In this document: piece by piece, positions 32,074 through 43,514 of the stretch
Layout of the letters: each line of letters begins with the position of its first letter
Numbering within the stretch: the first letter of the stretch is position 1
From: Euphorbia lathyris
Lineage: Eukaryota > Streptophyta > Magnoliopsida > Malpighiales > Euphorbiaceae
Assembly (NCBI RefSeq): GCF_963576675.1
Contig: NC_088911.1
Span: forward strand, 59,109,756 to 59,173,755
Reading direction: 5' to 3'
Length of the DNA stretch: 64,000 nt
Program-made: the position numbers and the translations under genes
The notes under the pieces: generated by a model
The model's database searches: none
Told to the model about the DNA's origin: nothing
The model's input: only the letters and a program-made list of their open reading frames with translations

Positions 32074-32305
32074 TATTGAGTATGATGATGCTGATGCAGC
32101 CATTTTATTCCTGTTAATCTCTGAAACTAGTGCAAATACCTCAGATCTAGAAATGGGAACACTATAAACATCAAATCAGATATCCTAAAACACTTAAATA
32201 TGAAATTGATAAAGTGGCAAGTACATATAGACAGTGTATGAATTGAGTCAGAAGCAGAAATAAATGCAGATTGCTCCAGACCTAATCAGACAATGCAGAG
32301 TTTGA

Positions 32306-34506
32306 TCAACAAGTAGTGGCCATGGATTCAATTAGGAGCTGGTACCCTTCTGGTACTGCTGTTTGTGTTTGAACATACTGTGCCAGTGCAGGAACATCCG
32401 AAACATCTAATAGCCTGCCCACAAACAGCAGCAGATGAAAATCCGCAATTCTTTTCACAAATGGAAGACTCTTTGTGCGGTCTAGATGATTCTTCAGTGC
32501 CCTTGTTGTCACTTGCACTATCCTGTTCTCTATCGGAAAGGATGACGTAAGAGGACCCTGCAACAATGCATTCAAATAAGTAACACATAATGAACAGCTC
32601 AGCTCATTCAAGCTCTGCAACATGCAAAGTACATTCAGTATTCTCAATTCTCAACCCAAGTGAATGCAATCAACTATACTATACAAGTTTGCTCGCCTTC
32701 CTATTGAAAATTACAACAAAAATGTCATTAGCTCAGTATTTGTAGCAGTATCATATGCAGGAAAATGTACTATGGATGCAGGTGAATTTCAATGCAAATC
32801 CAGAGAGCTGCAACCAACTTTATTAGACACGATCAAATAGCAACAAAACCTGTCTAGGTTAAGATGCATCCTGAAACATCATTATTGAATTATGATCCTA
32901 TCTATACAGTTCTTAATGCAGAGATTGGATGCTTCTAAAGGCAGCAGTTGCTCATGTCAAGGGCCAATATCCAGCTTAATTTGCCCAAAGAACTTGATTT
33001 CTTCTCTACATGGCAGCTAAACATATTTGTGCTACATTTATGAATCCAATTCTGCTAATAGCACAATGACAATTTTCAACAACACAAATTTTGTCATGCA
33101 TCAGCCTGTCATAATAAGGGCCAAATTTTTGTATGTGATTCCCAAACCAAGAAATGAACTCAAATAGTTGAACATGAACTGAGATGATCTTGGCTGTAAA
33201 ACAATATAATCTACATACTGAAACAGAAGTTGCAAACTATCATTCCTAAAACTCATGTGTCTTTAGGAATGTAGAACTTATAACCCCCAAAAAACTATTA
33301 AATTCCAACTCATTCTAGGCATGCTCATGTTAATCATCTAGCCCTGAACTAATCTAAAAATAGGATATTATTAATAACAGTTGATTATCTCAATGAAAGT
33401 GGTATCTACCTCTATCTTAATCATCATTAATCTAAAACTACTTATCATCCTAAAGAACATCAAATAACCATGGACAGCAGAATTCAATTGCAAAAAGAGA
33501 AGCACAGAAAAGTAAAACATACCAGGTGATCCAAAATCTTGACGACGACCAAGAAAAAATCATTATCTACTTCCCTAACATCCTTAACTCCAACAACAAC
33601 TTCCTTGTTCATTTTAGACAATTTAGGATCCATATCCTCTCCAATCTCAGTCTCAAACCACTTTTCCTTAAACAGTCTAATGCACATATCACTCATCTGA
33701 AAAGCCTCAAAATGAACATCGGCGCCCCCATCCTCATTCACTTCCAGCTTCACCAGCGCCGTTACCCACTCTTTCAACTCACTCTCGGCATGAAGTTCCG
33801 CTGCCTGGAGAACCTCACGGTTCGACAATGTATAGTCTTTTTTGTCCTGAGTAATAGTTTGAGTAAATATAAATCCCACTTTCCTCATCCCTAAACCAAC
33901 TGCGATTGCATCCACCAGTTTCTCTTCCTGCGGATCCCTCAAAAGCATCAAATTTTCTTCTGTTCCCTGCTGCGGCGGCTCATATATAAAATCCACCTCC
34001 ACTTTCCCCTCATCCGACACCGTTCCGTACATAAACCCACCCCTTTTCACCGCAAAAGCGAGCGTCTCATTAACATACTGCTGAAACGCATTAGCACTAT
34101 CTCGATCAAAAGACACCGACTCACAATGAGGGCTTTCTTGTCTGCTAACTCGCATTTGTTTCGCAATCAGGTCGTCCATAGTCATCTTCCGGCCAAACGA
34201 ACCCGCGGGCTGAACGGCAGGTCCGCGAATCGTCCTCTCTCCTTCGTAGGCCAAGAATATAATGGAGCCATGAGCGATGTTGAGAGCCGAAATAGGGATA
34301 GTAGGGTCAGACATGTCGGTGAAATTGAGGAGATCGGAAGGGGATTTGGATAAGAGGAGATTCTGGTTAGTAGATAGGGTTTGGTTATGGATTGGGATTT
34401 GAAGCTGGTTTTGGATGAGGGTTTTAAGCTGGGAGATGGTGATGTTAGGATTATCGAAGGAGACGCGCTCGAGGCCATCTCTGCTACGGATTCTGAGCAT
34501 CATCAT
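32306..34506 (-). CDS. NPL4: NPL4-like protein, cofactor of CDC48 (two exons)
   Basis: Exon 1 is 34506-33523 and exon 2 is 32557-32306, joined across a 965-bp intron with GTATGT donor (33522-33517) and TTGTTGCAG acceptor (32558-32560 is CAG). Phase 0; the 984 and 252 bp encode 411 residues ending ATTC-stop, close to plant NPL4 homologues. The start MMMLRIRSRDGLERV is the conserved one. Residues 1-85 form the ubiquitin-like domain (QLKTLIQNQLQIP). The NPL4 core follows: GSFGRKMTMDDLIAKQMRV, AVKRGGFMYGTV, VDFIYEPPQQGTEENL, GLGMRKVGFIFTQT, ELKEWVTALVKLEVNEDGGA and HFEAFQMSDMC. Exon 2 carries SFPIENR and KSLPFVKRIADFHLLLFVG. NPL4 with UFD1 recruits the AAA ATPase CDC48/p97 to ubiquitinated substrates in cytosol, nucleus and ER membrane. 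No broken residue seen; it should be functional. Neighbours are all mobile DNA. Confidence 0.96.
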
Positions 34507-35169
34507 GTTGGTGGTGGAGATGGAGAGATGGAGAGATGGAGATGGAGATGGAGAAGCGAAGAGACTAGAAGAGAAATTAGGAGGGTTTTATGGAGAAAAT
34601 TGAATACAAGTGGTTCCTAGAGTGCAGAGTAAGAGAAGTTATTGCTATGGAGTTTGCTTGATGAGGAAGACGAGAGGAGGACACGGAAATTATATTATTT
34701 TCTTTTCCTAGTGAATCAAGGAAACGATACCGTTTCCGATTGCGATTGGTATCTTGCTATTTGCTATTCTCGTAGATAGAATAGAAGGGTAAATTACACA
34801 GTGATCATAATTAATAAATTATTTATAACTGTGTCAGACTTTTAAATAAATTTATTTAAATGTCAAATAAATTTATTTAAATGTCATATTTGGTGGTTTT
34901 TTTAAAACTGTTTTTATTTCCTGCAACTGAATAACTGAAAATTTGATAAAAATAGAAATAAAATTATGATATTTTGATATTTTAAAATTTAAAATCATAT
35001 AATGATAAAATACATAAAAGCGATTTTCATAATTGTAAATAGTTTTTAAAATATGAATTTCTGTGTAATTTTCTCTAGATAGAATTCCTTTTAAGCCCAA
35101 TCTCTTGAACTTCGAATCGGATCCAAAATGAAGTTTTTTTTTATGTGTGCATGAGCCCTCTTATTACCT
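34507..35169 (-). other. NPL4 upstream region
   Basis: 5' leader and presumed promoter of the NPL4 gene. It has GAGATGGAGAGATGG-type simple repeats near 34515-34560 and a short direct duplication TAAATAAATTTATTTAAATG at about 34845-34885. No clear TATA box, as is common for housekeeping genes. Confidence 0.4.
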
Positions 35170-35172
35170 TAA

Positions 35173-35487
35173 GGGCTTGATTGGATGAAGGGTAGAGAAT
35201 AGTTAATAAATGAATGGTAAAGAATGGTATGAAAAGGTAAGGAACGAGAAGGAAGGGGAATGAATGGTAATTTCTAACCCTTCCAAACCCACCAAATTGG
35301 AGGGTTGAAAATTGGATGAAATTTCTTAAAAAGAAACATTTTAAAACCCCTCCAAACTTTTACCCTTCTAATTTTTGTGTGTTCCAAACATGAATTTATA
35401 GAAACCCTTACTAACGCTTCTCCCTCTCAAACAAGGGTTTCTATCAACCCTTATTAACCTAACTAAACCCTCTATCCAATCAAGCCC
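35173..35487. mobile_element. Tourist-like MITE
   Basis: 315 bp with perfect 14-bp inverted ends GGGCTTGATTGGAT/ATCCAATCAAGCCC and TAA on both sides (35170-35172, 35488-35490), the TWA duplication of PIF/Harbinger-type MITEs. Subterminal arms also pair partly (AACCCTTC.../...GGGTTT). No coding capacity. Confidence 0.75.
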
Positions 35488-35499
35488 TAAAGAGGGTAG

Positions 35500-36600
35500 A
35501 AAGATAAATGAACAGTGAAGTAAACAAATGAAATTTAACATCCATAATATATTAAATCTTTAAGTTTAACTAATTATAACAAATTAATTTAATTAGAACA
35601 AAAGTTATAGAGGAATTTCAGTATACATTTCAAAGCAATCATCAGTGGAGACTTCTGAACTCTGCCTGACACCCTTTCTTCATCATTATGGGTTATGTCT
35701 GTGTTCCAGCATCTCTACACACTTCTTGGATTCTTCTAAAGGATAACTATTGATGCTTTATAACTCTTAATATTTTCAAACTAATATGCTATACGGAAGT
35801 GAAACTTAAGTATTTAACAACTATGAATGTTAAAAGGGGGAGTTTAGAAATCCATGGATATAGGAGAGAAAGATAGAGTTTATTACTCAAAGCAAGTTAT
35901 GTTTCATATATTAGATGTCTTCTCTTTATATAGGTACAATATCAAAGGATAAAATTACCAAAAGGAAGATTACATCATTACAAAAGTTAAAAGTACAAAA
36001 TTTTAGACTACACTTGTCTAATTCTTCTTATCTTGCTCTTTCACCTCATGCTTTACATCTTGGCACATGTTTCTTCATATCTTCATGTCTTGACACATGT
36101 TGATCTTATTGCCACCTCACTCTTGGTTATTGCCACATCGTTCTTATTTTCCTTATACATTTTTATCTCTTTTTCTAAATAAATGGATCCTCCTCTTTTC
36201 CTTGATGGGCTTTTTCTTTGGGCCTTATAGAGTCAATATTCATGGGCTCAATTCTAATTAAACATGATTTCCTTGGTCCATATACGGATTCATAATGGGC
36301 CAATGTTTCTGAACTATGCTTATATTTCTTATCCATTAATTTTATATGCATTTATGTCAAAATCTGTTGACTTGTTTCATCACCTATTTCCATTAAATAA
36401 TTGATAGTTATCATTTCTTCAACTTCTCCATGATTCGATCTAGCTATTATCGCAACCTTTTTTTATTTCTAATATAGTCTTCTAGTCTGCACTTGATCGT
36501 ATGGATCCCATGTGCTCGTTTTTCTCCTAACCAAGATTTAAAATTTTCTAATTTGCATGGAATTTCCTATTGATGGTCCGAATTATCTACATCAATCTTA
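35500..36600 (-). other. Intergenic sequence, possible pararetrovirus promoter region
   Basis: No gene. On the minus strand CCTATATAAAGAGAAGACATC (about 35915-35935) is a plausible TATA box, with AATAAA about 50 bases downstream. Position after the pol-like region of the viral relic fits a caulimovirid intergenic promoter, but it could equally be a solo-LTR fragment. Confidence 0.3.
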
Positions 36601-36631
36601 GTATTCCTACCAGTTTTAAAGATCTTAGCAA

Positions 36632-37519
36632 TTATTCTAAGTCCATAGCAGCGTTAAAAATTTGAACACAAAATATTCCTCTCCCAAATCTTAATCTAAG
36701 TTCGTCAATAGATCTAGGTATTATAGATGGTAGTTTTGAAACACTATTAAGGTTCTCATCAGTCATGACTTTGTCCAGAAATCCATATCTAAATAGTTTC
36801 TGAACAACATTTGGACTGCAGTCTTTTGAGCATATATACCTAGGGTATTTAGTCATTTTAATGGTTCTATATACGGTTTGACTCTTCTTATATGTAAAAA
36901 ATTTCATAATATTCTTATATGCTTCTGTCATTTCTGGAGGAAATTGTAACACCTGAGAGGTTGTGATTTCTGATGACTTCTAATTAATCAGCTTAGAATG
37001 GTTCAGGGTGGTGGCTCATGAGAATCCACTCGATGAAGTTGGTATATCAATTGGCTTCTTATGAAGATCTCCTAACAAATCATAAGACGGTCTAGGAGTC
37101 ATGGTTCTTATATTCTGATTATTCTGAGACTGGAGTTTCTTGAGTTCTTCCTCAAGGTTGTCCAGAAAGTTCTCATGATTTCTAATCATTGCCAGCATCT
37201 GGCGGTTCTGATTTCTGATATTCTCTGGAAGATTGTCTCCATTCATGCTCAAAAAATCAGCTAAGATATTTCGTTTTCCAGAAATAGGCTTAACAACAAA
37301 ATTATAGCAATTGAAAAAACTCTGCCAATGCCTTCTTTTGTTAAGTTCTGGTATGGGATCTATTTTATTTCTGATAAATGCTCTTACTTGTGTATTATTT
37401 GTTCTTATTATAAATTCTATGGGTAACAAATGATATCTAAAGCCTTTAATTCCATTTTTAACAGCTAGTGATTCTTTTTCATTAATATGATAAATGATAT
37501 CTAAAGCCTTTAATTCCAT
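36632..37519 (-). pseudogene. Pararetrovirus RNase H C-terminal part and extension
   Basis: 37519-37016 continues RNase H (NEKESLAVKNGIKGF, then RKRHWQSFFNCYNF-like and ILADFLS segments) to a stop at 37016. The same frame continues to 36632 (…PPEMTEAYKNIMKFFTYKK... to …FNAAMDLE). The extension has no motif I recognise. The frame relation to the upstream half is broken by the duplication at 37428-37555. Confidence 0.65.
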
Positions 37520-37555
37520 TTTTAACAGCTAGTGATTCTTTTTCATTAATATGAT
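37428..37555. repeat. 64-bp tandem duplication inside the RNase H region
   Basis: 37428-37491 and 37492-37555 are the same 64 bases (AAATGATATCTAAAGCC... to …TTAATATGAT). Since 64 is not a multiple of three, it shifts the frame and makes the peptide IKGFRYHL appear twice, in two frames. Confidence 0.9.
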
Positions 37556-38645
37556 AATTTTTCTCTGATGGTTTCCAAGTTCCTGATCTATAGCCACATA
37601 TTAAAGGAGTTTCTTTGTCGATATCTTCTTTTCTATATGCTATGAGGATTGCTCCCCATCCGATATCACTAGCATCTGTATATAATTCTAATTGATCATT
37701 ATCTTTAGGTAGTCTCAATTTTGGAAGAACTTTTACTGCTTCTTTTATTTTTCTTATAGTATCAGTATGAGTTGTCGTCCATTCAAATGATTTATGTTTC
37801 TTAATTAACTCTTGCAAGTGTTGTCGTAATTTTGGTAAGTCTTTTATATAATCTAATGCATAATTTATTATTCCTAAAAATTGTTGGACTTCTTTCTTAG
37901 TATCTAATTTTTCTTTAAAATTTTCGATTCTAGTTATTATATGATCTTGTAGTTGTAATCCTTCACTATCTATTATATATCTTAAATATTCTATTTTATT
38001 TTTAAAGATTTTTTATTTCTTTTCGGATAAAAGGATTCCATGTTGTCTTACCGTTTTTATAAATGCATCTAGGTGTTGTCAATGGTCTGCTATATTATTA
38101 TTGTAGATTAATATATCATCTACATAAACTACACATAATTCATTTAATTTTTTAAATATCGTATCCATTCTTCGTTGAAATATCTGGGGTGAATTTTTGA
38201 AACCAAAAGGTAACACAATCCATTCATAATGTCCTTGTGGTGCATTAAATGCTGTTAAAGGTCTTGATTCTTTAGTAAGTTTAATTTGCCAAAATCCACT
38301 TTTACAATCAAATTTACTGAACCACTTTTTTCCTAATAATCTATTAATTAAATTTATCTTATAATGTAAAAAATATCCATCAAAAATCATTTTCTTATTT
38401 AGTTCTCTATAATCTATTACCATTCTCGCTTTGCCTCTCTTTTGTTCGCTATGTTTTCTTACTAAGAATTCTGGGCTTCTATGAGGGCTTTTACTTTTTT
38501 GAATTAATTTTAAGTCTAATAATTCTTTTATTTGTATTTCAAATTCCTTTTGATCACCAGGACTATATTTGATTGGTCTGGTTCTAACAACATCATTAGG
38601 GTTTATGAGTTCTATCTTAGCATATATATTTTCTTTTTCCCACAA
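37482..38645 (-). pseudogene. Pararetrovirus reverse transcriptase and start of RNase H
   Basis: 38645-38079 holds the RT fingers and palm: KARMVIDYRELNKKMIFDGY, KKWFSKFDCKSGFWQIKL, TAFNAPQGHYEWIVLPFGFK and the catalytic VVYVDDILIYNN. The frame meets a TGA at 38079 and a TAA near 38013, continues through FLGIINYALDYIKDLPK, and reaches the RNase H start LELYTDASDIGWGAIL (37817-37482). The frame is shared with the protease upstream. These enzymes convert pregenomic RNA to DNA in exogenous caulimovirids; here they are interrupted. Confidence 0.82.
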
Positions 38646-38831
38646 GGTTATGGGGTTTTCTCCAAAGTTTATTTTTAAATGGTCTAAATATTTCTGTTTT
38701 AAAAGTTCTACATTAATATCTATGTTTGTTTTGATATTACGTATTGTTAGTGGATATAAAGATAGGACTCGCTTAAGGATAATCCATTTATTACAAGGAG
38801 TTAAAACACTTATTGTTTCAGGTTTTATAAG

Positions 38832-39152
38832 CTAGATTTTAAAGAAATCTAGGAAATTATTTTCTAATAATATATGTTGTTTCATATTATTTTCTTGATA
38901 AATTATGGATAACCTAAATATTGTCTTATTAAGTATTAATCTCATATTTTCGGCTATAATATCTAATTCTTTAACTTGTTCATTAAATCCTGTAACTCTG
39001 ACCTTATGACCTTTAGATCTTTTCCATTTATGAGAAACTAATACATCTTGCTTAGCTAAACATATACCAGCTCCACTATCTATAAATATACGGCGTTTTA
39101 TAGTCTTATTAGGTTTATATTCTACTGGTGCTTCTACATATATGGCTACCAT
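38832..39152 (-). pseudogene. Pararetrovirus aspartic protease region
   Basis: 106-residue segment with the catalytic RRIFIDSGAGICLA motif (D-S-G) and a C-terminal ILLENNFLDFF resembling the retropepsin ILG helix region. It is in frame with the RT at 38645 and separated from it by a stop at 38832. Confidence 0.72.
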
Positions 39153-39332
39153 TAGTTATCAGTTTCACTATCTTCATATTCTATTGGTTCTAATTCCGAG
39201 TTATCATCTTCTATTTCAGTAATATAAAATTCATCTTCTTTATGCCATTTATATCACTTGCTCTTATTTGTTCTAGACTCATTATAAATTCTGTTGTTCC
39301 TATATATTTTACACCTTTTTGTTTTGATTTAG

Positions 39333-40587
39333 GACATTTATTAGCATAATGTCCTTTCTCATTACAGTTCCAACATTTACATTCTGTAAACTTAGTATTT
39401 TTATCCCTTAGCGGTCTTTCTCGTCTTTTCCTAAACTTTCATTTATATTTAAATCTGTTCCTATTTTCTGGATTATTTTTATATCATCTGAATCTTTTTC
39501 GTCGAAATCGTCCATAATCATACTTTTTAGTATAAGACTTCTTATATGTAGGATTATTTCTATAATTGCGATTAGGATTATATCGTCTATATTTTCTTCT
39601 AATTTTATCATCACAACCAAAAACTAACCGCTTTTCAGTGAATCCACATATTTCACGTAATCCTAGTTTCTTATCCTTTTTAACCTTTTGTTGAACTCTA
39701 TATTCTTCACATTTTCTCATAAGATAAGCTCGTAGCACTCTAATTCTTTCTCCTAATGTATTTTCTTTTGGTTCTAATTGAGTATATTCTTTTGAAACTT
39801 CTTGTTATATGGGTTTGGTAAGTGGTCATAATATAATTGTTGATATATCAATCCTTCTTGTGGTAAGAATCTAGCTTCATAAAAGAACTTAGTAAAACTG
39901 ATAGTATATTCTGGTAATTTACTAATTTTACAACATTTCATGTTATTCAAATTCATTATTATTTCAGCTTTTTTTTCAGCAAATACTGTTTCTCTAGCCA
40001 CTAACCATCTTTCTCCTAAAAATTCTCTTTTTAATACCATATCAAATAATAATAACATTGATTTCCAATCATGAGCACAAGCTTCTATTTGTGGTCTTAA
40101 CCGATGAGTTATTGATTCCATCCAAAATCCTACTTTTCCTATCATTGTTTTAGATATTAGGTCATACATATAATCTAAATTTTCAATATGAGATGAATTC
40201 ATTAAGGTTATATACATTCCTAAATTCCAATCATTTATTCGTCTACTTATTTCTTGTTTTGGGGTCTATCATTTCTTCTTCTGGATAATTATCGGCATCT
40301 TCGTTTACTATATTTTCTGATCCTATATCTGATTCTTCATACCTAGTGTATTCGTTATTTTCTATATCACTTTCTGGTTCTTCTTCTATTATTGCATTAA
40401 TGTTTTTCATTTCTTCTAATGCTTTCATTATCTGATAATTTTCTTCTATTAATTTTGTTTCATCTTTAGTTTCTTCTATGTATCCAATGATTTTTAGTTT
40501 ATTTTCACTCTGATTATCTGAACTATCGGAACTATCACTACTACTATTACTGGTGTGAATATTTTTCCCTTTTACTTCTTTAACCAT
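39333..40587 (-). pseudogene. Pararetrovirus coat protein region with CCHC knuckle
   Basis: 40587-40243 is an acidic Ser/Asp/Glu-rich segment (SNSSSDSSDSSDNQSENK...EEEPESDIENNEY), typical of caulimovirid coat precursors. 40217-39774 is the core (GKVGFWMESITHRL, YYDHLPNPYNKKF). 39738-39484 is Lys/Arg-rich (RRKYRRYNPNRNYRNNPTYK). The zinc knuckle CWNCNEKGHYANKC lies at 39375-39333. The parts are in different frames, so at least two frame changes have occurred. The knuckle binds pregenomic RNA in exogenous relatives. Confidence 0.72.
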
Positions 40588-40599
40588 TATTATTAAGAC

Positions 40600-41617
40600 T
40601 CTTACTTCTTCCTTTAACTCTTTTAATTCATCTTTAATGTGGATTAACTGTGTTTTTGTTTGTTTTAGTTCTAACTTTGTTTCTTTTAATTCTTTTTAGT
40701 GTGTTTAAACTTATGTTTATATTTTTTTATATTTTTTGACCCATTCTGTATTCGAATTTATGACTAATTTTATATTTTCTTTTTGCATGTCTTTTATTTC
40801 TTGATTTTGTTTTTCTATTTTTAGTTGAAGATATTCTACTTCGGTGTTTACGTCTATATTGGATGTTTTCGCATCATGTTCTTTGAGTTTTCTATTTTTT
40901 AGCGGTTCATACTTTTATCTTTCTTTTTCAATAATTTCTCAGGCGTGATTTTTAAGAAATGTTATTACACTATGTTCTTGTCATTAGAATTGTCCTTTTT
41001 TGTGTAAATGTGTTAAAAGATCTAAGGTTTTATTTACTTTTTCAGGGATTTTAGGTTTTATTTCACTTATATCCATCATTATGGGTTTCTTGCTTCGTCT
41101 CCAAGCATCTATTGGTACTATTTCTGGAGTTTTAGTCTGTGTTATAGTAACGTTTAGATTTTCTCCTAAGGTAATGCTAGAGCTTTCTTCTAAGGGTCTC
41201 TTTCTTTTGTCGATATTTGCTACTAACATGTTTAATTTTTCCAAAATTATCTTAAACGTTGGTATTTCCAATGTATTCAATAATTTTGTTAATTCCTGTG
41301 TTATCATTTCTTGGATTTGAATCTGATTTTCTTGTATTAAACTAAGAGTATCATTCAATTGTTCTTTTACTACAATTTCTATCCATATTTGGTCCAATTT
41401 TTTGTTAGGATCGCTCATCTTTGTAAATTCTTTTTATCCATCCGTCTTCAAGTTTGATCCATTCTTTCTTAGGTTTCTCTAATAAAGATTTTAATTGTTT
41501 GATCTCACATTCTAATCGTTGTTGTTTAGATTCAATTTCTAAATATTTTAGTTCAGATTCTATTATTGTTTCCGCCATAATAGTTTTTATTATTTGTAAT
41601 TTTCTTTTTTTTATCAA
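40600..41617 (-). pseudogene. Pararetrovirus coiled-coil ORFs (unassigned)
   Basis: 41617-41405 (70 aa: ESELKYLEIESKQQRLECEI...) and 41418-40984 (144 aa starting MSDPNKKLDQIWIEIVVKEQ, with LLTHLHKKGQF at the end) are Lys/Glu/Leu-rich and overlap by a few bases. 40980-40600 reads as further coiled-coil in broken frames. By position they could correspond to the small virion-associated or transmission-type proteins of caulimovirids, but I see no diagnostic motif. Confidence 0.45.
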
Positions 41618-42490
41618 GTTGTTGTCGTATGTTCATATTTTTATTTATATACTGTATTTTGTTTTGGTCTTCTATCGTAATTTTTTCATTATTTATCTTA
41701 TATTTTATTTTATTTAAAAAGTCGTATCCTAATAATAGTGCATATGTACTATCATATTCTGTTACTCCTACAATTATCTCATATTCTAGATCTTGAATTT
41801 TAAATCTAATTCTTATGCTTCTAGTTATGATTATTTCTCTAGTACTATTCGACAATTATAAGTTTGTGGTTCTATTAGTTCATATTTATTTTCATTTATT
41901 TTGCTAATATGTACTAAACTTTTAGTTCCAGTATTAATTTCAGCTATACATTCAGTTGATAGGAGCTCATTAAATAATATTACTTTTATTCGTAACTTAT
42001 CTTCATAATATGTATGTAATAAATCTAAGGTTCTCGGTTGTCTTATTATTTATTTCTTAAAACTTAACCTTCTTCCTTCTATCTTAGGTAATAATTTTTG
42101 GATTGGTTGTATTTTTCTACAATTAAAATATATACATATTTCTTCTGGGATTGTTATTAGTGAGTTTTCTTTATGTTCTAGTGGTTCTAATATTTCATGG
42201 TATAATTTTGGTACTAATATATCCCTATATTTTGTTTTCTTATATGATGATTACCTGTAAGGGCATATATCATTTTTGTTTCTATACTAATTACTTTACT
42301 TCCTGGGGGCATTCTTATTCCTTCGAATTTATAATATAGAGTTAAAGCTAAATATTTATGTTTATCTTTTAATGATACACTAAAATCTGGTTGAATTGTG
42401 AATTTAAGTTTCTGATAAATTAAATTTCCTCTTACTAATGGTATTAAGGCATCTTGTATATTATCTAATAATGAGGGTTTTCTATATAAA
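41553..42490 (-). pseudogene. Pararetrovirus movement-protein-like ORF
   Basis: From 42490 the frame reads NIQDALIPLVRGNLIYQKLK, LALTLYYKFEGIRMPPGSKV and MIYALTGNHH, resembling caulimovirid 30K-type movement proteins. After a frame change near 42215 a second segment continues (VPKLYHEILEPLEHKENS..., then a TAA, then LRIKVILFNELLSTECIA) to about 41850. 41855-41553 (IRIRFKIQDLEYEIIVGVTE...LLLGYDFLNKIKYK) follows in another frame and is unassigned. Movement proteins open plasmodesmata; here the ORF is broken. Confidence 0.6.
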
Positions 42491-42499
42491 AAAACATAA

Positions 42500-43514
42500 T
42501 TAAATATAAAATTATAATTTTTTATTAAAAGAAAACTCATGTATTACATAAAATCATAATACAAGGTTTAAACAATGAAATCTGGAGGACTAGTATGCCA
42601 CTTCATCAGTCCTGGCATATAATAAGATGCCCTTGCAAGTTCATGGGCAACACTATTCGCAGAACGACGAGCAAAAATGATACTAATGAATCAACCTATT
42701 ACAATCATCAATAACAATGTCGTAATAAGACTTGAAGGCATGTTGATTAAAATTTAAAACCACCATCTTTGCATCAGTTTCAATAAGACAGTCGTCCATA
42801 CCCTTTCTGTTGAGCCAAGTTAGAGCTTCCTGAATGCTCATAGCTCGCACAAGTGTGGAAAAAGCTCCACAAAACTTGTCGTTGCAGTCCCGTAGCATCG
42901 CCCTTAAAACCAGAAGACCTGACCCCGAGATAATAGAGGCATCCACATTCAGTTTAAAGCAAGCTAGAGGATGTCGTAACCAGCAAATCGCACCCCGAGC
43001 AGACCCTGCCCCACCTGGAACAACCTGGGAACCAACATTCATCCCCTTTGATTGAGTATCCTGCCACTCTTTCAACCCAATGCACCCTAGACGAAAACAA
43101 ACATCTACATAATTCCTTGAATTATTCCAAATAGAATTGTTTCTATTCAACTACATATTCCACACAACCATAGCCTACAAAGATCAATTCTCAGCACTAA
43201 AATTCGTAAGAATGAATGCCAACCAATCTTTAAAGTAAAGAAAATCGCCACCCAATACTCTACCCAAACAGACTGAGCATGAATGCAATCTCGAATACAG
43301 TCTCCCATACAACACCAAGAGAGGTTAGAAGACGAAGACAACATCCTTAGAAGATTTCAAGAATCAACACGCTTTGATCTTCCAGGGAAACCGTAGCACC
43401 CTGTAAATCTCCATGTTTGATTCACACAAAGGTGTATCTCTACATCAATAAAATTGCGGCTGGAATCCCTAATATTCACTATCCTCTCTTCAATCCAAAT
43501 AAGGGTCAGGTATG
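42500..43514 (-). pseudogene. L1-type LINE, internally deleted (endonuclease stub fused to RNase H tail)
   Basis: The right part (43514-43280) contains the endonuclease segment WRFTGCYGFPGRSKRVDS, a stop, then NLLRMLSSSSNLSWCCMGD. It switches directly to the far C-terminal part: FKLNVDASIISGSGLLVLRA, SIQEALTWLNRKGMDDCLIE, TDAKMVV and, after a stop near 42690, ARRSANSVAHELARASYYM followed by WHTSPPDFIV-stop (about 42570). That is the RNase H domain ending plant L1-type ORF2. The whole reverse transcriptase is missing between them. A short 3' UTR with AATAAA runs to about 42510. The right end is cut by the copia LTR at 43515. Confidence 0.78.

Larger units (their letters stand above)
36600..42490 (-). 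mobile_element. Endogenous pararetrovirus (Caulimoviridae-like), decayed
   Basis: Minus strand, reading right to left: movement-protein-like ORF, coiled-coil ORFs, acidic and core coat-protein regions, CCHC knuckle, aspartic protease, reverse transcriptase, RNase H and a C-terminal extension. No integrase and no LTRs, and a movement-protein-like and coat-protein set next to RT: the caulimovirid plan rather than a retrotransposon. It is AT-rich (AAATAA-type codons) unlike the flanking genes. Several nonsense codons, at least two frame changes and a 64-bp duplication disable it. The gene order with separate small ORFs between movement and coat proteins recalls caulimovirus/soymovirus-type genomes; the genus is not resolved. 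Confidence 0.82.

Noticed and set aside
30611..32082. A 9-bp target duplication for the TTCGCGAA element
   Set aside because: Flanks GAAACATGG and TATTGAGTA do not match in any register I tried, so none is claimed.
33526..34620. Plus-strand frames opposite NPL4 exon 1
   Set aside because: Shadows of a conserved coding exon on the minus strand; no independent support.
41553..41855. Possible second aspartic protease (LLLGYDFL) in the pararetrovirus
   Set aside because: It has the C-terminal-like helix but no D-T/S-G motif, and a proper protease with DSG is at 38832-39152; left unassigned.
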